64,000 bases of DNA from Aptenodytes patagonicus (lineage: Eukaryota > Chordata > Aves > Sphenisciformes > Spheniscidae), in contig NC_134981.1 of the NCBI RefSeq assembly GCF_965638725.1, positions 39,894,849 through 39,958,848 of the forward strand, written 5' to 3'. The position numbers and the translations under genes were made by a program. This document shows positions 35,326 through 48,049 of the stretch, piece by piece (within the stretch, counting starts at the first letter, position 1; every line of letters starts with the position of its first letter). Under the pieces are notes generated by a model, which saw only the letters and a program-made list of their open reading frames with translations, did not search any database and was not told the origin of the DNA.

Positions 35326-35520
35326 TGGGATACATGCGCAGCTTTGTTACTGGTTGAACCTGCAAACGGGAAAGCAGCAGCTGCGTCCCTCAGCCAGGGT
35401 AGAGGTCCTAGGTCCCCAGGCATTGGGCTGGGCTCCAGCAGCTGGGCAGGAGAGGTCCTGGGACAGAGCGTCTGGAGGAGGCAGCTGCACACTCTCTACA
35501 TCACTCAACACAGATAATGA
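34247..35520 (+). mobile_element. ERV LTR end and tandem-repeat leader
   Basis: A GGGTATAAAAGGTGCCGG TATA region and GCCTGATCACTGCAGTCTG are followed by many variants of TGCCAGCTACTGGAGT up to about 35000. A GT tract (35292-35324, about 16 repeats) and the TACTGGTTGAACC block come next. It is homologous to 24400-25115 plus 29922-30010. No viral protein frame is visible. Confidence 0.6.
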
Positions 35521-35828
35521 ATTAAAGTGATATAATGGGCACAAATGTGTTATTTACTCACACATACTCTTATTTCAGATCCCTTCTCATCGAATATAAT
35601 TAGAATTTAAGCATTGCTATATCTGATATATCTATCCTGTATAGTAAATACTGAGTGACATGTTGTCAGATACAACAAGCCTACAGGACTGTTCAGTAGT
35701 AATGATATATTTTAAAAAAAAAAATGTATGCCTTTATTTGGGCTCCAAAATGTATGCCTTTTTTTTTTAACACACCACCTTCCCTTCTCCCAAAAAGGGG
35801 TTCCTATTTTATTTGATGTATTTACCAT

Positions 35829-36203
35829 TGTACTGGGTCTGGCTGGGATGGAGTTAACTTTCTTCAGAGCAGCCCCATTTTGGTGCTGTGTTTTGCATTT
35901 GTGACCAAAGCAGTGTTAATAACACAGCAATGTTTTAGCTATTGCTGAACAGTGCTTGCACAGCATCAAGGCCTTCTCTGTTTCTTACTCTGCCCCCCCA
36001 GGGAGTAGGCTGGGGGTGGGCAAGAGGCTGGAAGGGGACACAGCCAGGACAGCTGACCCCAACTAACCAAAGGGATGTTCCATACATTCATGCTCAGCAA
36101 TAAAACTGGGGGTTAGTCTTTCCAAGGTAGTCATTGCTTGGAGACTGGCTTGGCATCTGTCTGCTGGTGGGAGGTGGTGAGTGATTGCCTTTGATACACT
36201 TTT
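35829..36203 (+). mobile_element. 5' part of a TGTACTGGGTCTGG-family LTR
   Basis: It starts TGTACTGGGTCTGGCTGG and contains AGCAATAAAACTGGGG. It is truncated by CR1 at about 36203. The preceding stretch 35521-35828 shows only A/T-rich sequence with two homopolymer runs. Confidence 0.8.
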
Positions 36204-37505
36204 CACAGTGCCCTAGAAAAGATGATGATAATTAGTGAAGCCAACATGGCTTTACTAAGGGCAAATTGTGCCTGACAAATTTGGTGGCCTTCTGCGGTGG
36301 GGTTACAGCGTTGGTGGATAAGGGAAGAGCAACTGATATCATCTACCTGGATTTGTGCAAAGCATTTGACACTGTCCCGCACAACATCCTTGTCTCTAAA
36401 TTGGAGACACATGGATTTGATGGATGGACCACTCGGTGGATAAGGAATTGGCTGGATGGTTGCACTCAAAGAGTTGCGGTCAACGGCTCAATGTCCAAGT
36501 GGAGACCAGTGACAAGTGGCGTTCCTCAGGGGTTGGTATTGGGACCGGCACTGTTTAACATCTTTGTTGGCGACATGGACAGTGGGATAGAGTGCACCCT
36601 CAGTAAGTTTGCTGATGACACCAAGCTGTGTGGTGCGGTCAATTCACTTGAGGGAAGGGATGCCATCCAGAGGGACATTGACAGGCTTGAGAGGTGGGCC
36701 CGTGCGAATCTCATGAAGTTCAAGAAGGCCAAGTGCAAGGTCCTGTACATGGGTTGGGGCAATCCCAAGTACAAATACAGGCTGGGCGGAAAATGGATTG
36801 AGAGCAGCCCTGAGGAGAAGGACTTGGGGGTGTCGGTTGATGAGAAGCTCAACATGACCCGGCAATGTGTGCTTGCAGCCCAGAAAGCCAATCGTATCCT
36901 GGGCTGTATGAAAAGAAGTGTGGCCAGCAGGTCAAGGGAGGTGATTCTCCCCCTGTACTCTGCTCTCATAAGACCCCACCTGGAGTACCGTGTTCAGCTC
37001 TGGGGCCCCCAACATAAGAAGGACATGGACCTGTTGGAACGAGTCCAGAGGAGGGCCACAAAGATGATCAGAGGGCTGGAGCACCTCTCCTATGAGGACA
37101 GGCTGAGAGAGTCGGGGTTGTTCAGCCTGGAGAAGAGAAGGCTCCAGGGAGACCTTATGGCAGCCTTCCAGTACCTGAAGGGGGCCTACAAGAAAGCTGG
37201 AGAGGGACTTTTTACAAGGGCATGTAGTGATAGGACAAGGGGTAATGGCTTTAAACTGAAAGAGGGTGGATTTAGATTAGATATTAGGAAGAAATTCTTT
37301 ACTGTGAGGGTGGTGAGACACTGGAACAGGTTGCCCAGAGAAGTTGTGAATGCCCCCTCCCTGGAAGTGTTCAAGGCCAGGTTGGATGGGGCTTTGAGCA
37401 ACCTGGTCTAGTGGAAGGTGTCCCTGCCATGGCAAGGGGGTTGGAACTAGATGATCTTTAAGGTCCCTTCCAACCCAAACCATTCTATGATTCTATGATT
37501 CTATG
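36204..37505 (+). mobile_element. CR1 LINE, 5' truncated inside the RT
   Basis: The element starts in the RT fingers and runs to a CR1 3' end with AACCATTCTATG and two further ATTCTATG repeats. It belongs to a subfamily different from that at 25417, as seen in the GTGCGGTCAATTC and [10 protein letters not shown] variants. Confidence 0.88.
36266..37411 (+). CDS. CR1 reverse transcriptase C-terminal two thirds (transposable element)
   Basis: A 381-codon open frame includes motif A ([13 protein letters not shown]), motif B ([16 protein letters not shown]) and motif C ([12 protein letters not shown]). It continues to the ORF2 C-terminus ([13 protein letters not shown]) and a natural stop. The catalytic aspartates are present. 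The upstream fingers, the endonuclease and ORF1 are missing, so this is a dead-on-arrival copy whose frame has stayed open. Confidence 0.85.
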   Translation: MCLTNLVAFCGGVTALVDKGRATDIIYLDLCKAFDTVPHNILVSKLETHGFDGWTTRWIRNWLDGCTQRVAVNGSMSKWRPVTSGVPQGLVLGPALFNIFVGDMDSGIECTLSKFADDTKLCGAVNSLEGRDAIQRDIDRLERWARANLMKFKKAKCKVLYMGWGNPKYKYRLGGKWIESSPEEKDLGVSVDEKLNMTRQCVLAAQKANRILGCMKRSVASRSREVILPLYSALIRPHLEYRVQLWGPQHKKDMDLLERVQRRATKMIRGLEHLSYEDRLRESGLFSLEKRRLQGDLMAAFQYLKGAYKKAGEGLFTRACSDRTRGNGFKLKEGGFRLDIRKKFFTVRVVRHWNRLPREVVNAPSLEVFKARLDGALSNLV

Positions 37506-38059
37506 AATTCCTAAACTTTGCACAGGAATTGGAAGGAACAGACGTTTAGGAAAAAGTTCTTCATGGCTTAAGGCTCTTCTAAACATTCAGATAATGTTAG
37601 CAGCAGCAAAGTCACATCTCAGTATGAAACTGGCAAACCTGACACAGTCAGCACGAGATTGCTGTATTTGATGTCTGGCTGACACTTTGCAACCTATTTG
37701 AGCCTCCACTTACAGCATTGAAAGCTCCTCCTCTGGACTGCAAATGTTCTAAAGTTGGAGAAGTCATGGAATTACAGAGGCCAAAGCTGTGGTCTTCCTG
37801 GTCACATAACCCAATGTACCTATCAGTTATGTGACCTCAGGCTGTCCTTGGCCATTGAACCCCCAGAATGCAGAATCTCAGAACTGGCCCTGCAAGTAGG
37901 AGAATATAAGGAATCACTACAGATTCAAGCACATTTAGTATTTGGTGTTGTCAACTCCCACGTATCTTTCATTAGTTTGAAGCTTAATTCGGTGTTTGCC
38001 TTGAAGTCTCAGCCCTTAGGATACTGTAGTTACAACAGAATCTAAGTTTTCTTTTTAAA

Positions 38060-38540
38060 AAAGAAGTATTTTTATCTTCCGTGTTGCAGTTGGAGCATGA
38101 CAGTTGGATAGTTCCTGAAGGAATTACAGCCCGTGAAGAACCTATCCAACTGTTCCTGTGTGGGGTCCTCCATGGGCTGTTGTGTGAATACCTGTTCCGG
38201 TGTTTTCTCTTCCAGAGGCTTTAGGGGAATATCTGCTCTGGCATCTGGAGCACCTCCTTCTCTGACTTTGGTGTTTGCACTGCTGTTTCTCACTTTTTTT
38301 CTCTCCTCTTCTATGTGTGGCGTTTTTGCCCTTTCTTAAGTATGTTTTACAGAGGCACCACCAACTTCGCTGATTGGCTCAGGTTTGGCCTGCAGTGGGT
38401 CTGTTGTGGAGCCGGCTGGAACCGGCTGTGTCTGGCACAGGGCAACCCCTGGTCTCTTCTCACAGAGGCCGCCCCTGCAGCCCCTCCTGCTACCAAAACC
38501 TTGCCATGTACACCTAGTACAACCTGTCAAGAGTTCTAAA
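38060..38540 (-). mobile_element. ERV leader fragment with QPME-type repeat, reverse strand
   Basis: The - strand frame at 38072-38293 (EQVFTQQPMEDPTQEQ) matches the ERV leader at 60040-60210 on the + strand, including NTKVREGG versus DTKVSEGG. The stretch before it, 37506-38059, holds nothing recognised. Confidence 0.65.
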
Positions 38541-41500
38541 GCTATTTCATGATGAAATTTCAATCTAGGGCTACTTATACTCAATTTTCATGTTAACTTT
38601 TTCAAGAATAAAAAGAGTCAGACTTTGTTATCTGAACTATTTAAGTGAAAGAGAAGCAGCCTGTCACATGTTACATAATAGTAGTCATAAGTGCAACATT
38701 CCCATCTTTGAGAAGGTTTAGGATATCTTTCAAGCATTTCTCTTTTTAGGATAGCATGCCTATGCTCCATTTAGCTTTTCAATCTTCCTTTTGTAGTAGG
38801 ATACCAATGTGAGCTCTGATGATACTGTCTGTGGTATAAATTTTGGTATTAGAGTCAGTCCCAGCAATAGCACATCAAGCACTGATGGTCTCAGGATTAA
38901 GATAGCCAGATGCGGGCTTTTTCTATAGTAGTCTTTTTGTTGTCTTTCTGTTGCTGAAAGATGAAGCATCCATAGTAAGGAGCACTAAATAACGATAATT
39001 TTTGTAATTCAACAGTCTCCTCTGCTTTTGAGTTGGTGTACAATGATGGTGCACAAATATTCCTACTGCCAACCATTTAAAGAAGGATTTCCATACCATA
39101 CTTATTCAGGATGCCTCTTCCTCCTCTGCTTCTCAAACAATTTTTTTCCTCATTTTTGTATTTTTGGCTGATCAAGACAAATACTCACTAACAATGCCTA
39201 TTGTACACTGAGGAAAATTTATATCTGCAGCATCTGTAATATTCTATAACAGGAGGCAATGACTACATCACTGCACAATGGCATTTAATTAAAAAAGCTC
39301 AAAAGTAAAGGCATGCATTTTTTTTTCACTAAAAAAAAATTGAAAAGGAAAGCAGGTTTGAAATCAGTCAGTAACAGTAGCTAATTGACCATGCACTAGA
39401 TCACTTGGCCACTGCAGGCAGACAGTAAACAGAAGGGAGATGATTGCTGTGACTTTTTTGTTTGCTTGTTTTTAAATCTGTAGCTGGGAGTATGAGACAG
39501 CACAGGACCAAAACATGACCCAAAAGACCACACCTTTAGAAAGTCACCTCATGTTTTACATAAATTAAGTTGTTTTTAAAGCTGATTTGCCAGCTTTCCA
39601 AAACTGGAAAGACAGTTTAGTGTCAAATATTTGGCTATTAAAGAAAAAAGGAATAAGTCTACATGGTTCACAAAATGCTCTTTTCTCTGAAATCAGACAT
39701 TGTCTTATTAATGAATGCTGAATCAACTCTTATTTATCATGAGACAATTGTATTTATAACATAAACCAAGAGCCCATTGTCGATTTCACCAAAATGATGG
39801 TTTAAGGACAAGTCAATCACCATGTGAAATGTTTTCCTTCTAGTTGAAATAGCTTGGAGTTGCTTTATGTCAATAAAAGATTTGTTGCCATAATATGATA
39901 CAAAATACAAGGCTATGCATAAAAGCTATTTCAATTCCTTCAGTAAACAAGTTATCTAAAAAAATCTAGGTGTAGAATACGAATCAGAACAAACTGGTAA
40001 TAATTAACCATTCATAAGTGGTCCCTAAGAGAACAGAATCTTTACTCACTAGTGTAATCCAGCACAGCTGCATCTACTGAAGGCACAACACTATTAGGCA
40101 TTTTTTGTTCTGCCTCAACAAAACACAGAAACAAGAGCAGCAAAATGGCTATGCCACCTTTTTTGTCATTTCAATTACAGGGTGCCATAGCATTCCCCAG
40201 CATACAATTCAGAAATCAGATAGTTCTAGTGATGACACTTGATCATTTGCCTGCAATTTGCAATACTACCAGCTGATCTATATCACTTTTCATCGCAGTT
40301 CCACACTCTTTATTTGTGAATTTCTGAAGAGGGTTCTGGAAACAGATCTAATTCATTAAAAAGGCTCAGGATTTCCATATAAATCAGAGTGGCTGAAAGG
40401 TAGTAAGGAACCAAAATCAAATTGTATATAAGGTATGATGTAATAAAGTTGAGTTACATATCCATTGAAGTGTGTTTCCAATTGCAAAATCTTGGATTAA
40501 GATGAAAATTACGAGTCTAATTATTGTACCTCAATACTAGTCTGAAGTTTAGAACATATTGGTCTGTACTTGATCAAAAAAGCAAACAAAAAAGCCAGTT
40601 GTTCGAGAACAATCTTAAATTCCTTTATATTCAAATAACAAACCAGGAAGCACAAGACAAGAAGTCACTGATTATTTCAATGAAAGATAAACTTGAATTC
40701 ATTACAGAAGAATGTTTATAATGCAACTCTGCAACAGAAAACCTGCAGAAAGAAGTACGAATTGAGACACGGAGATAGGAGGGTAATCAGAGCAATAGAT
40801 GCCAATATAGAGTGCCAATAACTAATAACAGTTCGTTACTGCATTAGCTCTTTGATTTCCTAGAGTAAGTGAGGAGTTGCTTATTATTTTGATTTACAAT
40901 TAACAGTTGCTATTTCTTTTCAGAAAAAAAGAAAGAACAGCAAGTGTGTGGAATTTTGTTTACTGTTAATCAACAGATCTGAACCAAAGTCTTCACAATA
41001 CTTGATAATACATTTAATTATACAATACTCTCAAACAATCACAGAAATAAGCAGAACAATTAAGCTGCATAAGGCCTTAAAATTACAAGCACAGCATGCA
41101 CCGTCGGAATATTACTTTGTTTACAAATTAGGCTACTTTTAATTAAGTTTATCTTTCATAGTTTTATTCAAGCAAAATGCATTCAAGGGAAAGGCATCTT
41201 ACAAAGTTTATTTTACTATGAGTTAATAGAAAAATGTCAACATTATCTTCTTGTCCCCTCCCTGCACTGTCCTGGAGTGAGTGGTGAAATTTTCATGCAA
41301 TACTCAAGAAACAAGCTCTTACACTAAACAGCCAAAAGTAAGCCTGAACAGACATCTGCAAACTTGCAAATTGTTTATTGTGAAGTTGGATAAACTTCTA
41401 GGTTCTTTCTATTGAAATACTGCATCTCTACAATGCTTAAAACTATGTTGCCCACAAAGTTTTTCTAAGTTCTAAAAGGCTTACTGATTTCAAAGAAGTA

Positions 41501-42243
41501 CTTAGTGGCCTTAGTAGCAATCATGTAAATGATATTTATGTTATACAAATGATAACTTGTGACATTATTTTGGCAAGACCAGGATCACTGAGAAGATGAT
41601 TGGGTAAATTTGACCCTTATCTTTCAGGTTAAAAAAACCCAACCAAAACCCAAAACAACTAATGCAAAACTAAGCACAAGAGACATGAAAAATATGGAAA
41701 AAGAAATCTATTTTGAGCCCCTCCCTCTATAACAGGGCATAGGTCATTTCCAGTGACTGTCTATTCTCATTATTTTGCTCAAATTTAATGGCTATTGCAT
41801 TTTTACAGGACAACTGTTTAAAAGCCTGTTTTTTTACTTTACACCTGTGCAAGAGTAAGTCACAGTACATTTTGAGATATTTAAAAAATATTTATAAATT
41901 TTTTTTTGATATGCTAAAGCATTTGGCAACACTTTTACAGCATTACATTTTATATAATTAATATTTCATACAGTATTCCTTGTGATTTTTTTTGTACATC
42001 TAAAAAGAAAAAAACCCCTCAAAGTAATATGAACTGCCAAGCTTTACTGCATGATCATGTCATTCCAGTTTATAATACTGGCATTAAAACCTTCATTAAT
42101 TATGTTGACAAATCATTACCTGTACATTTAATGAAGGAAACCAACATTATTTCAAAACACAACCTGCAGATTTTATGTTATGTATTTATCAAGGTGTGCA
42201 ATTCTGCAGTGAAATGAAAAAGCATGTAAATATACAAAGAAAA
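38541..42243 (-). other. 3' flank and candidate 3' UTR of ABHD17B
   Basis: This AT-rich stretch lies downstream of the ABHD17B stop codon and is almost free of recognised repeats. Several AATAAA motifs occur on the - strand (TTTATT on the + strand, for example near 41209 and 41371). The true cleavage site cannot be chosen from the sequence. Confidence 0.4.
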
Positions 42244-43554
42244 TTACAAGTTCACCAGTTCCTGTGACACAAACTGTTTTAATCTTTCAAGGTACTGTCC
42301 ATAGAGTTCCACATCATTATGGCCTGCTCCTTCTACCCACAGTGGTTCTACAGGTCTCTGGCAACGCTCAAATAATGCTAGGCCATGTGAAAAGTCAATT
42401 ACTTCATCTTCAGTCCCATGGATGATTAACACAGGAGATGTTATTTTAGAGATTTTGTCAATGCTGTAAGAAAAAGATTATATCCATGAACACAGTCAGC
42501 TTTATTAAACCTTCTTGAAGGACCAGAGAGTCTTAATTTAATTTTTTGTAATGGTTAAAAGTACAATGCATAATTAAAAGTACAATGTATAATTAAATTT
42601 TAAAATTGTTTAAATCATTAGATATTTAGATATTATCAACACCCTGGAAGCCATTAGAGTAGCATATGCAAAACTACACAGAAAGGAAAAACACTAGTGG
42701 AAACTACTAGGATTGCATAACAGAACAATCAATCTTAAAATGGTATTCATTACCATGTTCACTTTAAAAATCAAAGTCATTGGACTGATAAAAATACTGC
42801 TTCAGAGTTTTTCCTCAGTAGAAAAAAAGCCTGTCAGAACTGGAAGAATTTTGGCTCTTAACTTTTGATCCTCTATGGGAAACTCCTTGAAGATAGATAT
42901 TTAAAACACAAGCAATTCTTCTAGCAAAGTGTACCAGTTTGTAATGGCCAACTAATGGCATAGTTCCGAAATACATGACAGGACTCTATTTACTTCAATT
43001 AAAGTCTAGTTATTTTTTCCAGTCTTTGCTACTTATAGAAATACATACAAAAGACTATTTATAGTCACCCAGAGTAACAATTCACTGCACGAGAACTACT
43101 TGTTAGTATTTAGGGGTTATGTATAGGAAAACTAATCACTTTAACATAGATACCCACTGAAATGATTCATGATATGAAAAACCTAAAAGATTTACAAAGT
43201 TTTGTAAACTCCCTCAAATGTTTCTAATTTTTTTCATTCACTCTGATTATTCTCCAATTATTGTTTTTAAACCGCCTAAAGAAATTTCAGAGTATTTGCC
43301 ATATTACTTGTTTCCCTATTCTACAACTTTTGTAATAGAAAAAAACCACATGCACAAAAAATCCCACAACTCACTTCGGGAATGCATCAAAGCAGTAGGT
43401 CGTCTTCGTATCAGGAAAAGCTACTCGCATTCCTGAGGTCAGTGGAGAATGAAGAATTACAGCAGCACTTTCATACCTAGCAGCAAGATCCACAGATGGT
43501 ACTGTTCCTATACTTTGGCCATATATAATAACATTTTCAGGGCGGATTCCGTAC
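42244..43554 (-). CDS. ABHD17B: ABHD17B, last two coding exons (alpha/beta-hydrolase, protein depalmitoylase), partial
   Basis: The penultimate exon is 43375-43554 (180 bp) and the last is 42244-42463 (220 bp, TAA at 42244-42246). Splice sites are TTTTCTAG, CCGAA|GTGAGT and TTCTTACAG, and the shared codon phase joins DAFP-N to IDKIS. The protein part begins [16 protein letters not shown] with the nucleophile elbow GQSIG. It includes the acid in [10 protein letters not shown] and the histidine in EGAGHNDVE, so the Ser-Asp-His triad is complete. ABHD17 proteins remove palmitate from Ras and PSD-95-type substrates at membranes. The large first coding exon, with the Cys-rich N-terminal anchor, is not in the window and must lie to the right. 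No frameshift or stop is seen. Intron 42464-43374 is plain AT-rich sequence. Confidence 0.92.
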
Positions 43555-45485
43555 CTAGAAAATTAAAAACGTTAACAGAAATGTCATTTAAAATGAAACA
43601 AATCGGTTTCTACACAACTAGACAAAAAAGCCCCTCTGTAGATAAAAATTTCCTGAAGAGGATAAACTATGAAACAGGAGCTGGTAGAACAAGCAAATAT
43701 GTTTTATAACATTTCTGACTTAAAATAAAAGGAAAATTATTTACTTTGCATTTGCAGTACTTTTTTTGCCTTATGCCCTGAATGATACTGAAATATGGGT
43801 TTATTTTTTAAAATATGGATTTGTGAATGCAGTTATAACTTGTATACTAGTTGTATACCTTTACTGATAACACTAGCGGACCTGCAACAGAAAACTGATT
43901 AGAGTCTTACTTACTATCTCTATGGTTATCAAGTGGAAAGTAGCCAAACATGCAAAAATTTGGTCAGCTTTATTATTCTGATATTTGGTAAAAGCTAAAA
44001 GCTGGTAACCCTGCTCAGCAATTTATGGGGACTTAAATGATCCCTATACAGACAGTAGCCAGAATATTATGGATTCTGTGTAATAGCTGTGATGCTTTTT
44101 TTTATCACAGTTGCTTTGACACATAGGCAGGAAGAGGAATATCTAACCTAACCCACAATTGAGACAGCCCAGTAAGCACTAGAAAATTCAAGTCAAAGCC
44201 CCTCATACTTAGATGAAACCACTCTCACTTTTTCTGTAATTAACTGAGGTAGACAATTGAGTTGTGAAACATTAAATTGACACCTATACAAGTCGGATCT
44301 AATATATTTTTCTGCACTAATGTGGACACAAAGAGGATCTGATTCCCAAGTAACACAGCAGTACTGAAAAAGCCTGTAAGCAGATAGTTATGCTGGCAAA
44401 TGCAGTATTCACAGCAGAAATGAACTACTGATAAATCAATCTCTATTAGCAAAATACTTGTAGACACACTTCTACAGTCAGTACCTGTAGCACCTTTTTT
44501 TTATTTATTTGGGAATGGGAGTACCTTAAATATGAAGGAATACATAGCATCAGGATAAGTTTAATGTCTACCAAATGGCTATATTCCTAGAAGGACAGAC
44601 AACAAACTGTTTTAAGCTTACAGGAAGGCTGCAACCTCTCTTACAATAGATGCATGCATCCTTTCTGGAAAAGCCAGGACAGCAGAATCAGATGAGAACA
44701 CTCACATCCACAGAGGAGTTTTCAAATTGGTCCCTTTTGCACAGCTCCAGTAAAGCCAGGGAAACAGAGGTTAAAAAACCACTATTCAATATTTTATAAC
44801 TATGGCTAAATAACTGTATAACACCTGGACAGTATAAGATTTTGTAGAATTTTACAAAACAGTAAAATTGTTAGTAAAGTCTAAAGGCCTTGAAATCAAG
44901 AATATTAGAAAAAAAGGATTTCATATGTATAAAAATACTGAAACATAAAATAAGCTAGAAAACACACCTCAGTGTGTTACATCACTGTGTAATAAAGTCA
45001 ATTAAAAAAAGCTACAAAGATTTCAAGAACAACAAAATTACATTTAAGTTTTACTAAAATATAAAAAACATTACCAGAGCTCATTAGACACCTCCAAAAG
45101 CATTCTAAATAGAGGCTAAAAACAGTGTTCACAACTAACAAAGTAAAATAAATGAATATATATAAAAAAATAGAGGTCTGCTAGAGTGAAACAAAACCTA
45201 TAGAAGTATCAACACAGTTATATTCATAGAATCCATCTATACCATGGCTATTTTCAATTACTATCAGTGTTTCCTATAAAGATTTGCTAGGATTATAATC
45301 AAATGAAGACTTCTTAAACACTAAGGCTCAATCATCAATCTACAGCTACAGGCAAAACTCCCACCTCACAACAGTCCTCAGAGCGTAAAAAACCAATTAA
45401 AACATGTCATCCTGATTAATAATGATTTTCTCAAAATTTCAACACACAAAAATACAGCAAATTAATGCTTTGAAGCTTAAAAAAA
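43555..45485. other. Intronic sequence of ABHD17B, nothing else recognised
   Basis: This AT-rich sequence upstream of the penultimate exon has no recognised exon, RNA gene or repeat. It is probably the left part of a long intron that also hosts the repeat cluster at 45486-64000. Confidence 0.5.
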
Positions 45486-46501
45486 AAATCATAGAATCAC
45501 AGAATGGTTGAGGTTGGAAGGAGACCTCTGGAGATCATCTGGTCCAACTCCCCTGCTCAAGCAGGGTCACCTAGAGCCAGTTGCCCAAGACCGTGTCCAG
45601 ATGACTTCTGAATATCTCCAAGGAGGGAGACTCCACCACCTCCCTGGGCAAGCTGTGCCAGTGTTCAGTCACCCTCACAGGAAAAAAGTGTTTCCTGATG
45701 TTCAGAGGGAACATCCTGTGTTTCAGATTGTGCCCATTGCTTCTTGTCCTGTCACTGGACACCACTGAAAAGAGCCTGGCTCTGTCGTCTTTACACCCTC
45801 CCTTCAGGTATTTATATACGTTAATAAGATCCCCACTGAGCCTTCTCTTCTCCAGGCTAAACAGTCCCAGCTCTCTCAGCCTTTCCTCATAGGAGAGATG
45901 TTCCAGTCCCTTCATCATCTTTGTGGCCCTTTGCTGGACTCTCTGCAGTATGTCCATGTCTCTCTTGTACTGAGGAGCCCAGAACTGGACACAGGACTCC
46001 AGGTGTGGCCTCACTAGCACTGAATAAAGGGGAAGGATCACCTCCCTCCACCTGCTGGCAATGCTCCTCCTAAGGCAGCCCAGGATACCGTTAGCCGCCT
46101 TTGCCACGAGGGCACATTGCTCGCTCATCTTCAACTTGGTGTCCACCAGGAGCCCCAGGTCCTTTTCTGCCAAGCTGCTTTCCAGCTGGGCGACCTGCAG
46201 CATATACTGGTGCGTGGGATTGTTCCCCTCCAGCTGCAGGACCTTGCACTTCCCCTTGTTGAACAGCAGGAGGCTCCTGCCTGCCCATTTCTCCAGCCTG
46301 TCCAGGTCCCTCTGGATGGCAGCACAACCCTCTGGTGTATCAGCCACTCCTCCCAGTTGTGTGTCATCAGCAAACTTGCTGAGGGTACACTCTGCCCCAC
46401 CACCCAGATCATTAATGAAGATGTTGAACACGACTGGACCCAGTACAGACTGCTGGGGTACACCACTAGTCACTGGCCTCCAACTAGACTTCATGCCACT
46501 G
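45486..46501 (-). mobile_element. CR1 LINE, 3' part, interrupted by the provirus
   Basis: The 3' tail (AAAATCATAGAATCACAG) is at 45486. The RT part reads [24 protein letters not shown] and the C-terminal block to DTVLGNWL in one frame (45571-46480). It stops at the CACTG target duplication (46497-46501). The 5' continuation is at 53135-53387, across the provirus. Confidence 0.88.
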
Positions 46502-47074
46502 TGTCGTGGTTTAACCTCAGTCGGCAACTGAGCACCACACAGCCACTTGCTCACTCCCCCACCCCCACTGGTGGGATGGGGGAGAGAATTGGAAGAGCAC
46601 AAGTGAGAAAAAACTCGTGGGTTGAGATAAAAACAGTTTAATAATTGAAATAAAATAATAATAACAATAATAATAATGTAGTAATAATGAGAATAATATA
46701 CAAAGCAAGTGATGCACAGTGCAATTGCTCACCACCCGCCGACCGATGCCCAGCCAGTCCCTCAGCAGTGGCCCCCCTCCGCCAGCTTTCCCCAGTTTAT
46801 GTACTGAGCATGACATTACATGGTATGGAATGTCCCTTTGGCCAGTTTGGGTCAGCTGTCCTGGCTGTGCCCCCTCCCAGCTTCTTGTGCATCCCCAGCC
46901 TTCTCAGTCGGTAGAGCATGGGAAGCTGAAAAGTCCTTGACTAGCATAAGCACTACTTAGCAACAACTAAAACATCAGTGTGTTGTCAACATTGTTCTCA
47001 TCCTAAATCCAAAACACAGCACTGTACCAGCTACTAGGAAGGAAATTAACTCTATCCCTGCCGAAACCAGGACA
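46502..47074 (-). repeat. 3' LTR of the provirus
   Basis: It runs from TGTCGTGG to CAGGACA on the + strand, 573 bp, and carries the tRNA-Lys-like 21-mer at 46903-46923. Just outside it, on the provirus strand, lies the polypurine tract AATAAGGGGTGGATA. Confidence 0.92.
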
Positions 47075-47473
47075 ATATCCACCCCTTATTCTATACCATC
47101 TATGTCACGCCCAAGTCCCACACCTTCCAATACGTTTCCATTAATCACCACCCCTTTTCCTGGTTTTTAATATATATATACACACACAGATATCATTCCC
47201 TTAGTCTATGGGCCATCCCTCTAAAATGTTCGGTGAGTTCATTTAGTCCATGACTCCAGGCTCCATCTGACGTAATAACCTTCCAGGGCAGGAAAGATGG
47301 AGATGGTATGTGGTGTTGGATTGTTTCATGTTGAAGTCAGTTCTGGTACCATCATCACTGTGCTTTGCTTGGTTTCATCAAAGTTCATTCTTCATTAATT
47401 TGGGTGATTCTTATTGTAATATCATTAGTATGGCATATAATATTATGAAGCAATTAACATCACATAATTCAGA

Positions 47474-48031
47474 TCACTGGCTATTCTCACCCAAAATCAA
47501 ATCCCCTTGAGGTACACATCGGACTTCCCCATCCTTCCGCAGTATCCACCAAGTGCACCCAGGTCCTTGAGCAAAAGCAATCCCACGGATGGGTTTGCCT
47601 TTGCCCGAGGCAGGAATAACCCAGACTGTCTTCCCCAGCATATTTTTTATGTGCACTACAGGGACTTTATTCCCTTCTACAGTACGTAAAAGTTCTGACT
47701 GGGCAGGGCCTGCTCGATTGGCAGATCCCCTCGTGTTGACTAACCAGGGGGCCTTTGCTAAATGCGTATCCCAATGTTTGAATGTCCCACCACCCATTGC
47801 TCTCAGTGTAGTCTTTAACAGTCCATTGTATCGTTCAATTTTCCCGGAGGCTGGTGCATGACAGGGGATGTGATATACCCACTCAATGCCGTGCTCTTTG
47901 GCCCAGGTGTCCATGAGGTTGTTTCGGAAATGAGTCCCGTTGTCTGACTCAATTCTTTCTGAGGTGCCATGTCGCCACAGGACTTGCTTTTCAAGGCCCA
48001 GGATAGTGTTCCGGGCAGTGGCATGGGGCAC
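47474..48031 (-). pseudogene. ERVL-like integrase, C-terminal two thirds
   Basis: The frame has the second catalytic Asp (ESDNGTHF) and the third catalytic residue, Glu (ASGKIERYNG), and ends with a basic C-terminal domain. The zinc-binding N-terminus and the first Asp are gone. The RNase H frame runs into the middle of the core through a deletion near 48040-48060, which also changes frame. No strand-transfer activity is possible from this copy. Confidence 0.8.
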
Positions 48032-48049
48032 GGGATATGTTTCCAGCCA

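Noticed and set aside
46903-46923. A tRNA-Lys gene in the LTR
   Set aside because: Only the D-arm part is present. There is no anticodon loop, T arm or acceptor stem, so it is not a tRNA gene.
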